Below the pieces are notes generated by a model, which was given only the letters and a program-made list of their open reading frames with translations, did not search any database and was not told where the DNA came from. A stretch of 64,000 bases of DNA from Qipengyuania nanhaisediminis (GTDB lineage: Bacteria > Pseudomonadota > Alphaproteobacteria > Sphingomonadales > Sphingomonadaceae). Shown piece by piece: positions 24,734 to 32,780 of the stretch (position 1 is the stretch's first letter; the number at the start of each line of letters is the position of its first letter). The stretch spans positions 372,001 to 436,000 of the forward strand of contig NZ_FOWZ01000003.1 in the NCBI RefSeq assembly GCF_900115585.1. The letters run 5' to 3'. A program made the translations under genes and the position numbers.

Positions 24734-26171
24734 GGATACTCCGGCTGGCGAGGCGCGTCGCGCGGCGGACATTCCGCCCGGTGACGCGTCTGCGCCGCCC
24801 GCCGAACCCGTGACACTGCCCGAAGGCAAGCCGCCGCAGCGCAGCCTTGCCAAGCGCATGATGGTCATCGCGGCCGTCTGGATCGGCCTGTTGCTGGTGG
24901 GCGGGGGCTTCGCGCTGGACCGCACGCTGACGCGGCTGGTGCAGAACAATTTCGACAACCAGCTGGAATACGTGCTGACCGCGCTGATCTCCTCCGCAGA
25001 GATCGACAATAATGGCGAGGTCTGGACCTATCGCTCGCTCGGCGACCAGCGCTTTCTCGAACCTTACAGCGGCGTCTATTGGCAAATCAGTGGGGATGGG
25101 CGCGAGACCTTCCCCAGCCGCAGTCTTTGGGACCGCACCCTGACGGTCGATGGTTCGCATCGCGATAACGACCCGCATTTTTACGATTCATATCAATTCG
25201 ATGGCGAGCCGCTGCGGGTGGTGGAGCGCAATGTCGAACTGCCCGACAGCGATGTGGTGTGGACCTTCACCGTCGCCTCGGCGCGCGAGGAACTCGATTT
25301 CCAGATCGCCCGGATCCGTTCGATCCTGATCTGGAGCTTTGCCGCGCTTGGCCTGGGCCTGCTGATCATGGCGATCCTGCAGAGCTATTACGGCCTGTCG
25401 CCGCTTCGACGCGTGCGCGCCGCGATCCAGTCCATGCGCTCGGAAGGGGCAAACCGCATTACCGAGCCGCTGCCGCTGGAGGTCGAGCCGCTGGTGGAAG
25501 AGATCAACGGCTTGCTCGCCCATAGCGAAAAGCAGGCGGAAGAGGCGCGCATGCACGCGGGCAATCTCGCCCATGCGCTCAAGACCCCGCTGACCGTCCT
25601 CACCAATGCCGCCACCGCGCACGATCCCAAGCTGTCCGACCTCGTGTGCCGCGAAACCAAGACCATGCAGCGCCATGTCGAACACCATCTCGCGCGGGCG
25701 AGGGCTGTCGGGCGGCGGGCGAGCGGTCATGCGCGCGCCGATGTCTGGCCCAGTGCCGAAAGCGTGCTCCGCGCCGTCACACGGATCTACGAAAACACCC
25801 GCTTCGACCTCGACGGAAACAAGCTGGCCGCCGTCTCGATCGAGCGGCAGGATCTCGACGAAATCCTCGGCAACCTCATCGAGAACGCGGCCAAGTATGG
25901 CGGCGGCAGCGTCTTCGTGACCATCGATGCCGCACGCGATGAAGAGCTGTGCACCATCTGGGTCGAGGATGACGGCACCGGCATTCCCGAAAGCGAACGT
26001 GCCCGCATTTTCGACCGCGGCGCGCGCCTGGACACGGGCAAGCCCGGCACCGGTCTTGGCCTGGCAATCGTGCGGGACGTTGCGGAGATATACGGCGGCT
26101 CGGTCGAACTCGACGAAAGCGAGGACCTTGGCGGCCTGCTGGTAAGGCTCAGCCTGCCTCGGGCGGGTTAA
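24684..26171 (+). CDS. Sensor histidine kinase
   Basis: This is an inner-membrane kinase of up to 495 residues. A proline-rich cytoplasmic N-terminus is followed by a first helix (MVIAAVWIGLLLVGGGF), a periplasmic sensor domain of about 150 residues, a second helix (LIWSFAALGLGLLIMAI), a HAMP-like linker, the H-box LAHALKTPL, the N-box NLIENAAKYGG and the G boxes DDGTGIPE and GTGLGLAI. The layout resembles PhoQ-type kinases. GTG 24684 overlaps the regulator by 50 bases; later in-frame GTG 24810 or ATG 24858 would shorten only the cytoplasmic tail. It partners with the preceding regulator. Confidence 0.9.
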   Translation: MDLGTASTTPLTRPEPEDTPAGEARRAADIPPGDASAPPAEPVTLPEGKPPQRSLAKRMMVIAAVWIGLLLVGGGFALDRTLTRLVQNNFDNQLEYVLTALISSAEIDNNGEVWTYRSLGDQRFLEPYSGVYWQISGDGRETFPSRSLWDRTLTVDGSHRDNDPHFYDSYQFDGEPLRVVERNVELPDSDVVWTFTVASAREELDFQIARIRSILIWSFAALGLGLLIMAILQSYYGLSPLRRVRAAIQSMRSEGANRITEPLPLEVEPLVEEINGLLAHSEKQAEEARMHAGNLAHALKTPLTVLTNAATAHDPKLSDLVCRETKTMQRHVEHHLARARAVGRRASGHARADVWPSAESVLRAVTRIYENTRFDLDGNKLAAVSIERQDLDEILGNLIENAAKYGGGSVFVTIDAARDEELCTIWVEDDGTGIPESERARIFDRGARLDTGKPGTGLGLAIVRDVAEIYGGSVELDESEDLGGLLVRLSLPRAG

Positions 26172-26476
26172 CTACCACGCGCCCTTTCATGGTGGCGAAT
26201 GACCTCGTCGATGATGAAGCGCAGGAATTTCTCGCTGAATTCAGGATCGAGCTCGCTTTCCTCTGCCAGGCGGCGCAGGCGTGCGATCTGCTCTTTCTCG
26301 CGGTTCGGATCGGCCGGCGGCAGCGTCACCTTCGCCTTGTATTCCCCGACCGCCTGCGTGATGCGAAAGCGTTCCGCGAGCATGTGAACGATAGCGGCAT
26401 CGATGTTGTCGATGCTCTTGCGATAGCCGGCCAGGACCTTGTCGTCCCCCGGTTGAGGTTGCACCGTTTGCGTCAT
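26168..26476 (-). CDS. Chorismate mutase (AroQ class)
   Basis: This 102-residue all-helical protein matches AroQ chorismate mutase, which converts chorismate to prephenate for Phe and Tyr synthesis. Recognisable parts are YRKSIDNIDAAIVHMLAERFRITQAVGEYKA with the active-site Arg and Lys positions, and RLAEESELDPEFSEKFLRFIIDEVIRHHE. ATG 26476 gives the family length; longer frames add non-conserved residues. It converges with the kinase gene with a 4-base overlap and diverges from the polyprenyl synthase. Confidence 0.9.
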   Translation of the reverse strand: MTQTVQPQPGDDKVLAGYRKSIDNIDAAIVHMLAERFRITQAVGEYKAKVTLPPADPNREKEQIARLRRLAEESELDPEFSEKFLRFIIDEVIRHHERARGS

Positions 26477-26543
26477 CGCTTGCCAAGCTATCATCAATTG
26501 CTCTCTTGCCAAGAAAGCAAGTGCAGCGCATGGCCAAGCTGCA

Positions 26544-27560
26544 ATGACAGCCGACGTCGTACCCCTCCCGCGCAAGGGCCCGCAGCCCTCGATCGATCCC
26601 ATGCTCGCGCTCACCGCTTCGGGCATGAACCAGGTCAATCAGGTCATTCTCGACCGGATGCAGAGCGAAGTGCCGCTGATCCCTGCGCTGGCCGGACACC
26701 TTATTTCCGGCGGCGGCAAGCGGCTGCGGCCCATGCTGACGCTCGCCGGGGCGGAGCTGGTCGGGTATAGCGGGACCCGCCATTACAAGCTCGCCGCGGC
26801 AGTCGAGTTCATTCACACTGCCACGCTGCTGCATGACGATGTCGTCGATGGCAGCGATCTGAGGCGCGGCAAGGCGGCGGCCAATATCATCTATGGCAAT
26901 CCCGCGACCGTGCTGGTTGGCGATTTCCTTTTCAGCCGTTCGTTCGAACTGATGACCGAGGACGGCAGCCTGAAGGTGCTGAAGATCCTGTCCGGTGCCA
27001 GTGCGATCATCGCGGAGGGGGAGGTCGACCAGCTCACCGCCCAGCGCAAGATCGACACGAGCGAGGAGCGCTACCTCCATATCATCCGCGCCAAGACCGC
27101 AGCCCTGTTTGCCGCGGCAAGCCGAATTGCCGCCGTCGTCGCCGAGTGCGGCGAGGAAGAGGAGCGGGCGCTCGACGAATACGGACGCAACCTCGGGGTT
27201 GCCTTTCAACTGGTCGACGATGCGCTCGATTACGACGCCGATGCGGCGCAAATGGGTAAGGACCAGGGCGACGATTTCCGCGAAGGCAAGATGACCCTGC
27301 CGGTCATTCTCGCCTATGCACGCGGCAACGAGGAAGAGCGCGCTTTCTGGAAATCGGCGATCGCCGGGTTCCGTTCAGGCGATGAGGACCTAGCCGAAGC
27401 GATCCGCCTGATCGGCAAGTACAACGCCGTTGCCGACACGAAGGCACGTGCACGCCACTTCGCCCAGCGCGCAATCGATGCGCTATCGATTTTCCCCGAT
27501 GGCAAGGCCCGGCAGGCCATGGCGCAGGCGGCACTGTTCGCGGTCGCGCGCGGACACTAA
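26544..27560 (+). CDS. ispB: Polyprenyl (octaprenyl-type) diphosphate synthase
   Basis: This 338-residue trans-prenyltransferase extends isoprenoid chains for the ubiquinone side chain. The first Asp-rich motif is DDVVDGSDLRRG (about residues 97-108) and the second is DDALDYDAD (about 225); GGGKRLRPML precedes the first. These motifs bind Mg-diphosphate. Chain length (probably C50 in this lineage) is inferred. The start ATG lies 67 bases from the divergent chorismate mutase start. The helicase gene follows after 11 bases. Confidence 0.92.
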   Translation: MTADVVPLPRKGPQPSIDPMLALTASGMNQVNQVILDRMQSEVPLIPALAGHLISGGGKRLRPMLTLAGAELVGYSGTRHYKLAAAVEFIHTATLLHDDVVDGSDLRRGKAAANIIYGNPATVLVGDFLFSRSFELMTEDGSLKVLKILSGASAIIAEGEVDQLTAQRKIDTSEERYLHIIRAKTAALFAAASRIAAVVAECGEEEERALDEYGRNLGVAFQLVDDALDYDADAAQMGKDQGDDFREGKMTLPVILAYARGNEEERAFWKSAIAGFRSGDEDLAEAIRLIGKYNAVADTKARARHFAQRAIDALSIFPDGKARQAMAQAALFAVARGH

Positions 27561-27571
27561 GTGCTGGCCGG

Positions 27572-29998
27572 GTGCCGGATGCGCTACCAATCAATGCGGT
27601 CCTACCAGACCTGCTTGAGAGTCTGCGAGTAGGCACGGGCGCCGTCCTCATTGCTCCTCCGGGGGCAGGTAAGACGACCGCCGTCGCGCCTGCGCTGATT
27701 ACCGAGGACTGGTGCACGGGCACCATCATCCTGACATCGCCGCGCCGTGTTGCCGCTCGCGCTGCTGCCGAGCGCATGGCAGAGATGCTGGACGAAAAGC
27801 CGGGCGAGACGATCGGCTACCTGACCCGCCTCGACAGCAAGCGTGGGCCGAAGACACGGGTGCTGGTCGTTACCGAAGCGATCTTCGTAAACATGCTGGT
27901 GCAGGATCCCGAACTGCAGGGCGTCTCGGCAGTCCTGTTCGACGAGGCGCATGAGCGTCATCTCGACAGTGACCTTGGCCTGGCTCTGGCTCTGGAAAGT
28001 CGCGCTGTGCTGCGCGACGACCTGCGGGTCCTTGTCATGTCGGCGACCATCGACGGCACGCGGTTCGCGGATTTGCTGGGCGTGGACACGCCGGTCATCG
28101 AAAGCGAAGGCCGCGCCCACCCATTGCACATCGAATGGCTCGGGTCTTCGCCGCAAATGCGGGTGGAGGACTCCATGACGTCGGCCATCGCCCAGGCATG
28201 TCGTGACGAAGAGGGCGATATCCTGGCGTTCCTACCCGGCGTGGGCGAGATCGAGCGCACGCGCGAGCGGGTTGAAGCGCGACTGCCCGAAGCCGTGGTC
28301 CTTCCGCTTCACGGACAGGTGCAAGGCGCGGACCAGCGCGCTGCGATTCGCCGCGATCCGCAAGGACGTCGCCGCATCGTGCTCGCCACCGCGATTGCCG
28401 AAACCTCGCTGACACTCGATGGGGTTTCGATAGTCGTCGATGCCGGGCTATCGCGCCGCGCCGAATTCGACCGTGCGGCTGGCACCACGCATCTGGTGAC
28501 CCACCGCGCGAGCCAAGCGGCTGCGGCCCAGCGGGCAGGGCGCGCGGCAAGGCAAGGTCCGGGAGTTGCCTATCGTCTGTGGGAGGAGGGCGGCCATGCC
28601 GGACGCCTCGCATTCGATCCTCCCGAGATGGAGACCGCCGACCTCGCGCCGCTGGTCCTGACACTTGCGAAATGGGGCACGAACGAGCCGGCCGAGCTGC
28701 AGTGGCTCGACAGGCCCTCCGCCCCTTCGGTTGCTGCAGCGCGCACCACCTTGCAGGCGCTCGGCGCGCTTGATGGTGAAGGGCGCATTACGCCAGCCGG
28801 TGAGAAGCTGGCGCGATTGCCGATGGATCCGGCTTCTGCCGCAATGGTGCTGTTCGGGGCGGCGCATGGCGCGGCGGAACGTGCGGCCAAGCTTGTGCTA
28901 TTGCTCCAAGAGAGGGCGCTGGGCGGTCGCGGAGAGGATCTGGAGGCGCGCCTGCAACGTTGGGACGGCGATCGCGGCAAGCGGGCAGAAGCGAGCCGGA
29001 AACTGGCAAAGCGTTGGGCAGCCCAAGCGAAGGATCTCGTCGATCAGGTAAGGGGTGAAGCACCATCTGGCGCCATCATGCTCGCAGCAGGGAGGCCCGA
29101 ATTCATCGCCAAACGACGCGATGCAAGTGGCGAGAGCTGGGTATCCGCAGGGGGCAGGGGCTTTTCCCTGGATTCAACGTCGTCGCTGGTCCGATCGTCC
29201 TATCTCGTAATCGGCGATGCGCAGGGGCAAGCGAAGGCAGCCCGGATCACCTCGGCAATCGCGCTCGAGGAAAGCGATCTCGAGCGCTGGCTGGATGATC
29301 GGATCGAAGGAAGGTCGGTCTTGCGGTGGAGTGGGAATCGTATCGAAGCGCGGCTCGAACGGCGGCTCGGCGCGATCACGCTGGCGAGCGGTCCCGACCC
29401 TTCCCCTGACGAGCAGGCTATTGTGGACAGGTTTGTGGAAAAGGCGTTGGAGAACCCGGCAAAGCTGGTTCCGCAGGCGCTTGCTGCCCGGGCTGCCTTT
29501 GTCGGCGTCGACGCGTTTGAGCCCGAAAATTTGCGCGATACCATGGACTTATGGCTTGTGCCCTTGCTGGCCGGCCGGCGCGATCTGGACCTGCCCAAAG
29601 GCCGACTGGTCGATGGGCTTCTCAATCTCCTCGACTGGGGCGCACGCCAAAGGCTGGATAGCGAGGCGCCGCGGGAATTTACCTCGCCTGCCGGGACCAC
29701 CCATCCGATCGACTACACAGGCGACGATGCGCCGAGCGTGGAAGTCCGCGTGCAGGCCCTGTTCGGCCTGGAGCGGCATCCCATGATCGGCAAGACGCCG
29801 CTTCTCCTGAAGCTCACCAGCCCTGCCGGACGCCCGATCCAGTCGACCCGCGACCTGCCGGGATTCTGGCGCGGTAGCTGGGACGATGTGCGCAAGGACA
29901 TGAAGGGTCGCTATCCCAAGCATCGCTGGCCCGAGGAACCGTGGACCGAAAAGCCGAGTTTGAAGACCAAGAACGCCTTCCATAAATCGGGAGGTTGA
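27572..29998 (+). CDS. hrpB: ATP-dependent helicase HrpB
   Basis: This 808-residue DEAH-box helicase has motif I PPGAGKTT (about residues 32-39), motif II DEAHERH, motif III SATIDG, motif VI-like QRAGRAARQGPG, an HA2 winged region and the bacterial HrpB C-terminal domain (PKGRLVDGLLNLLDWG, then HPIDYTGDDAPSVEVRVQALFGL, LLLKLTSPAGRPIQ, WPEEPW). It acts on RNA or nucleoprotein in ATP-dependent remodelling; in proteobacteria it is non-essential. GTG 27572 is the only reasonable start close to the family N-terminus. It is probably co-transcribed with the prenyl synthase. Confidence 0.93.
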   Translation: MPDALPINAVLPDLLESLRVGTGAVLIAPPGAGKTTAVAPALITEDWCTGTIILTSPRRVAARAAAERMAEMLDEKPGETIGYLTRLDSKRGPKTRVLVVTEAIFVNMLVQDPELQGVSAVLFDEAHERHLDSDLGLALALESRAVLRDDLRVLVMSATIDGTRFADLLGVDTPVIESEGRAHPLHIEWLGSSPQMRVEDSMTSAIAQACRDEEGDILAFLPGVGEIERTRERVEARLPEAVVLPLHGQVQGADQRAAIRRDPQGRRRIVLATAIAETSLTLDGVSIVVDAGLSRRAEFDRAAGTTHLVTHRASQAAAAQRAGRAARQGPGVAYRLWEEGGHAGRLAFDPPEMETADLAPLVLTLAKWGTNEPAELQWLDRPSAPSVAAARTTLQALGALDGEGRITPAGEKLARLPMDPASAAMVLFGAAHGAAERAAKLVLLLQERALGGRGEDLEARLQRWDGDRGKRAEASRKLAKRWAAQAKDLVDQVRGEAPSGAIMLAAGRPEFIAKRRDASGESWVSAGGRGFSLDSTSSLVRSSYLVIGDAQGQAKAARITSAIALEESDLERWLDDRIEGRSVLRWSGNRIEARLERRLGAITLASGPDPSPDEQAIVDRFVEKALENPAKLVPQALAARAAFVGVDAFEPENLRDTMDLWLVPLLAGRRDLDLPKGRLVDGLLNLLDWGARQRLDSEAPREFTSPAGTTHPIDYTGDDAPSVEVRVQALFGLERHPMIGKTPLLLKLTSPAGRPIQSTRDLPGFWRGSWDDVRKDMKGRYPKHRWPEEPWTEKPSLKTKNAFHKSGG

Positions 29999-30015
29999 AT
30001 TATGGGGCGCCCACT

Positions 30016-30294
30016 ATGGCTGCACGAATCTACCAACGTCCGCAAAGCGCGATGCAATCCGGTAAGGCCCGCACCGATGAGTGGGTGCTGGAATTCGAAC
30101 AGTCCGAAGCGCGCAAGGCAGACCCCCTGATGGGCTGGACGGGCAGCGGCGACACGCAGGTCCAGGTGCAGCTCAAGTTCCCGAGCAAGGACGAGGCCAA
30201 GGCCTACGCCGAAAAGTACGGCATTCCCGCCCGCGTCCACGCTACGCCGCCGCACAATCTGAAGCTGCAGGCCTACGCCGATAATTTCAGGTAA
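30016..30294 (+). CDS. ETC complex I subunit (NDUFS4-type accessory subunit)
   Basis: This 92-residue homologue of the mitochondrial NDUFS4 (18 kDa) accessory subunit of NADH dehydrogenase has ARIYQRPQSAMQSGKARTDEW, GWTGSGDTQVQVQLKF and AYAEKYGIPARVH. It is characteristic of alphaproteobacteria and assists complex I assembly on the cytoplasmic side. ATG 30016 is used; a frame starting earlier overlaps hrpB and adds seven unconserved residues. The SRP RNA gene follows within about 50 bases. Confidence 0.92.
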   Translation: MAARIYQRPQSAMQSGKARTDEWVLEFEQSEARKADPLMGWTGSGDTQVQVQLKFPSKDEAKAYAEKYGIPARVHATPPHNLKLQAYADNFR

Positions 30295-30344
30295 TCGCTC
30301 CGCCTGAAATGCGGAGTTGAATTCTGGGCAATCCGCCGCCATAT

Positions 30345-30441
30345 GGCGCGCCGGGAGTCGGGTGGACGTTTGCGTTCGCTCACCGGGTCAGGTCCGGAAG
30401 GAAGCAGCCCAGGTGAATTGCGACGGGTCGCTCGGCTCCTT
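30345..30441 (+). ncRNA. ffs: Signal recognition particle RNA (small bacterial 4.5S type)
   Basis: The diagnostic SRP domain IV sequence GGGTCAGGTCCGGAAGGAAG followed by CAGCCC occupies about 30385-30410, flanked by pairing arms CACC/GGTG and outer GCCG/CGGC strands. It binds Ffh and FtsY for co-translational membrane targeting. Ends are estimated from base pairing. A T-rich stretch after 30440 may serve as terminator. It lies directly upstream of dnaX. Confidence 0.93.
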
Positions 30442-30495
30442 TATTTTCCCACACCCTTCATGACATTCGGCGCGTCTGCGCCTACCTAATCCTGC

Positions 30496-32319
30496 ATGGG
30501 TGATTCACCGGACAACACTGACGGTCTTCCGTGGGAAGCCGAGGCTGAAGAAGCGGACGCGCCGAGCGCAGCCGAGCTCGAGGCTGCTGGCCAGAACTCG
30601 ATGTTCGGGGACGCTCCCGAACCCGCCCCGGCTCCTGCCGAGCAGCCCCCGGTTGCCCAGGCCGAAGCAGCACCGGCTCCTGCGGTCGCTGCGCCGCAAG
30701 CTTCGCAGCCTTATCGTGTGCTCGCACGCAAGTACCGTCCGCAGACTTTTGCCGAATTGATCGGCCAGGATGCGATGGTTAGGACGCTGGCCAACGCCAT
30801 AGCCCGCGACCGGCTGGCCCACGCCTTCCTGATGACCGGCGTGCGCGGGGTGGGGAAGACCTCGACTGCGCGCCTGATCGCCAAGGCCCTCAATTGCGTC
30901 GGCCCGGATGGCGAGGGTGGTCCGACGATAAGCCCCTGCGGTGTCTGCGAACCCTGCACCGCGATCGCCGAAGGTCGGCATATCGACGTGATCGAGATGG
31001 ACGCCGCCAGCCATACCGGGGTGGACGACGTTCGCGAGATCATCGAGGCGGTTCGCTATGCGGCCGTATCTGCGCGCTACAAGATCTACATCATCGACGA
31101 AGTTCACATGCTGTCTCGCAATGCGTTTAACGCCTTGCTCAAGACGCTTGAAGAACCGCCGGCGCATGTGAAATTCCTCTTTGCCACGACCGAGGTGGAC
31201 AAACTTCCGGTCACAGTCCTCAGCCGCACGCAGCGTTTCGACTTGCGCCGGATCCCGGTCGAATTGCTCGAATCCCACTTTGCGGAAATCTGTCGCAAGG
31301 AAGGCGTCGAGGCCGAGGACGAGGCGCTGCACATCATCGCCAACGCTGCCGAAGGCTCGGTGCGTGACGGCCTGTCCATCCTCGACCAGGCGATTGCCCA
31401 TGCCGACATGGAAACCGGCGGGAAGGTTTCTGCAGAGCGCGTTCGCGACATGCTTGGCCTTGCCGATCGCGGAGCGCAGCGACGCTTGTTCGCGCACCTC
31501 CTCGAAGGCGATTCCAAGGCCGCCTTGAAGGCCGTTGACGACCAGTATGCACTGGGTGTCGAGCCTTTGTCGCTGATGCGTGCGCTTATGGATCTTACCC
31601 ACCGCATCGCGCTGGCACAGGTGGCCGGGGAGGCCGACGCCCCGACCGCCGAAGAGCGCGAGCAACTGGATGACTGGGCGAAGCGGCTCGAAGTCGGTCA
31701 GGTCCATCGCCTCTGGCAATTGTTGCTCAAGGGTCATGACGAGGTGCGGCAGGCACCCGATCCACTAGTATCCGCCCGAATGGCTCTGTTGCGCGTGCTC
31801 CACGCGTCGAACCTGCCCGATCCCGGGAAGCTGGCGAAGAAGCTGGAGGAACTGGCCGAACGCGGACCGGCGCCTGCGACAACGACCGAAAATTCCTCCG
31901 CTGGGGAGGCGCCTTCCGCTTCGCTCGACTGGGAAACGCTCGTCGACAAGGTCGACAACGCCGGTCATTTGCAGGCCGCCAGCATCATGCGCCTGCAGGT
32001 ACGCCCGATCCTCGTGGAGCAGGGCAGGTTGGTTTATCATCGCTCCGACAAGTTCAGCGATGCGATCGAACCGGTGCTGAAGGATGCGCTATATGCGATC
32101 AGCGGTGAACGCTGGACGCTTGAGAGCGGTGATCCGGCGAAGGCTCGCCCATCGCTGGTTGAAGTCGAGAAAGCAGAGCGCGAGGAGGCCAAGGCCAAGC
32201 TACGCGAACATCCGCTGGTGAAAGCCACATTCGCGGCATTTCCCGATGCCGAACTTATCGAAGACGGCGCCGAGCTCCCCCCGCAACGGCGCGAAATACC
32301 CTGGAGTCGAAACGCATGA
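30496..32319 (+). CDS. dnaX: DNA polymerase III subunit gamma/tau
   Basis: This 607-residue clamp-loader ATPase has an N-terminal low-complexity Ala/Pro/Glu-rich extension of about 70 residues, unlike enteric DnaX. Then come YRPQTFAELIGQD, Walker A GVRGVGKTS, a zinc site CxxxxxxxxxxxxCxxC (NCVGPDGEGG to CGVCEPC), Walker B IIDEVHML and sensor 1 FATTEVDKLPVTVLSRTQRF. The C-terminal tau-like domain binds polymerase alpha and DnaB. No obvious programmed frameshift signal was noted. Its stop overlaps the ybaB ATG by 4 bases. Confidence 0.96.
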   Translation: MGDSPDNTDGLPWEAEAEEADAPSAAELEAAGQNSMFGDAPEPAPAPAEQPPVAQAEAAPAPAVAAPQASQPYRVLARKYRPQTFAELIGQDAMVRTLANAIARDRLAHAFLMTGVRGVGKTSTARLIAKALNCVGPDGEGGPTISPCGVCEPCTAIAEGRHIDVIEMDAASHTGVDDVREIIEAVRYAAVSARYKIYIIDEVHMLSRNAFNALLKTLEEPPAHVKFLFATTEVDKLPVTVLSRTQRFDLRRIPVELLESHFAEICRKEGVEAEDEALHIIANAAEGSVRDGLSILDQAIAHADMETGGKVSAERVRDMLGLADRGAQRRLFAHLLEGDSKAALKAVDDQYALGVEPLSLMRALMDLTHRIALAQVAGEADAPTAEEREQLDDWAKRLEVGQVHRLWQLLLKGHDEVRQAPDPLVSARMALLRVLHASNLPDPGKLAKKLEELAERGPAPATTTENSSAGEAPSASLDWETLVDKVDNAGHLQAASIMRLQVRPILVEQGRLVYHRSDKFSDAIEPVLKDALYAISGERWTLESGDPAKARPSLVEVEKAEREEAKAKLREHPLVKATFAAFPDAELIEDGAELPPQRREIPWSRNA

Positions 32320-32654
32320 AATCGATGGAAGAAATGATCGCCGCAGCCCAGAAGGCCGCCGAGACGATCCAGACGCAGATGGGCGAGGCGCAGGCCAAGC
32401 TCGACACGATCGAAGTCGAAGGTACCGCCGGTGGCGGCCTCGTGAAGGTCCGCGCCTCCGCGCGTGGCCGCATCATCGGTGTCGAGATCGACGACAGCCT
32501 GATGAAGCCGGAAGAAAAGCAGATGGTCGAAGACCTCGTGGCCGCCGCCTTCAACGACGCGCGCGACAAGGCAGATCGCAAGTCCGCTGAAGAAATGCAG
32601 AAGATCCAGGGCGGTATGGGACTTCCGCCGGGCTTCAATCTTCCCGGAATGTAA
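32316..32654 (+). CDS. YbaB/EbfC nucleoid-associated protein
   Basis: This 112-residue dimeric DNA-binding protein has the family core VEGTAGGGLVKVRASARGRIIGVEIDDSLM and a GGMGLPPGFNLPGM C-terminus. It overlaps dnaX by 4 bases, the common dnaX-ybaB arrangement in bacteria, and is probably co-translated with it. The product binds DNA in the nucleoid and may affect transcription. Confidence 0.95.
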   Translation: MKSMEEMIAAAQKAAETIQTQMGEAQAKLDTIEVEGTAGGGLVKVRASARGRIIGVEIDDSLMKPEEKQMVEDLVAAAFNDARDKADRKSAEEMQKIQGGMGLPPGFNLPGM

Positions 32655-32703
32655 GCCGGGCGCGGCGAGCGCCGCCCAATCCCCAAGATGTTGCGCCCTC
32701 CAC

Positions 32704-32733
32704 GTTGCGAAGCGTGGGGGGCGCACCCATATT
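32704..32733 (+). promoter_or_regulatory. Candidate heat-shock (RpoH) promoter for lon
   Basis: GTTGCGA (32704-32710) resembles the RpoH -35 element CTTGAAA, and CCCATATT (32726-32733) resembles the -10 CCCATNT, with about 15 bases between. Transcription would begin around 32740, 40 bases before the lon ATG. RpoH control of lon is well established in proteobacteria; the match itself is moderate. Confidence 0.4.
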
Positions 32734-32780
32734 CAGGGTCAAGGACGGTCCCACCAACCTCGCGGACCGCAAACGGACGC

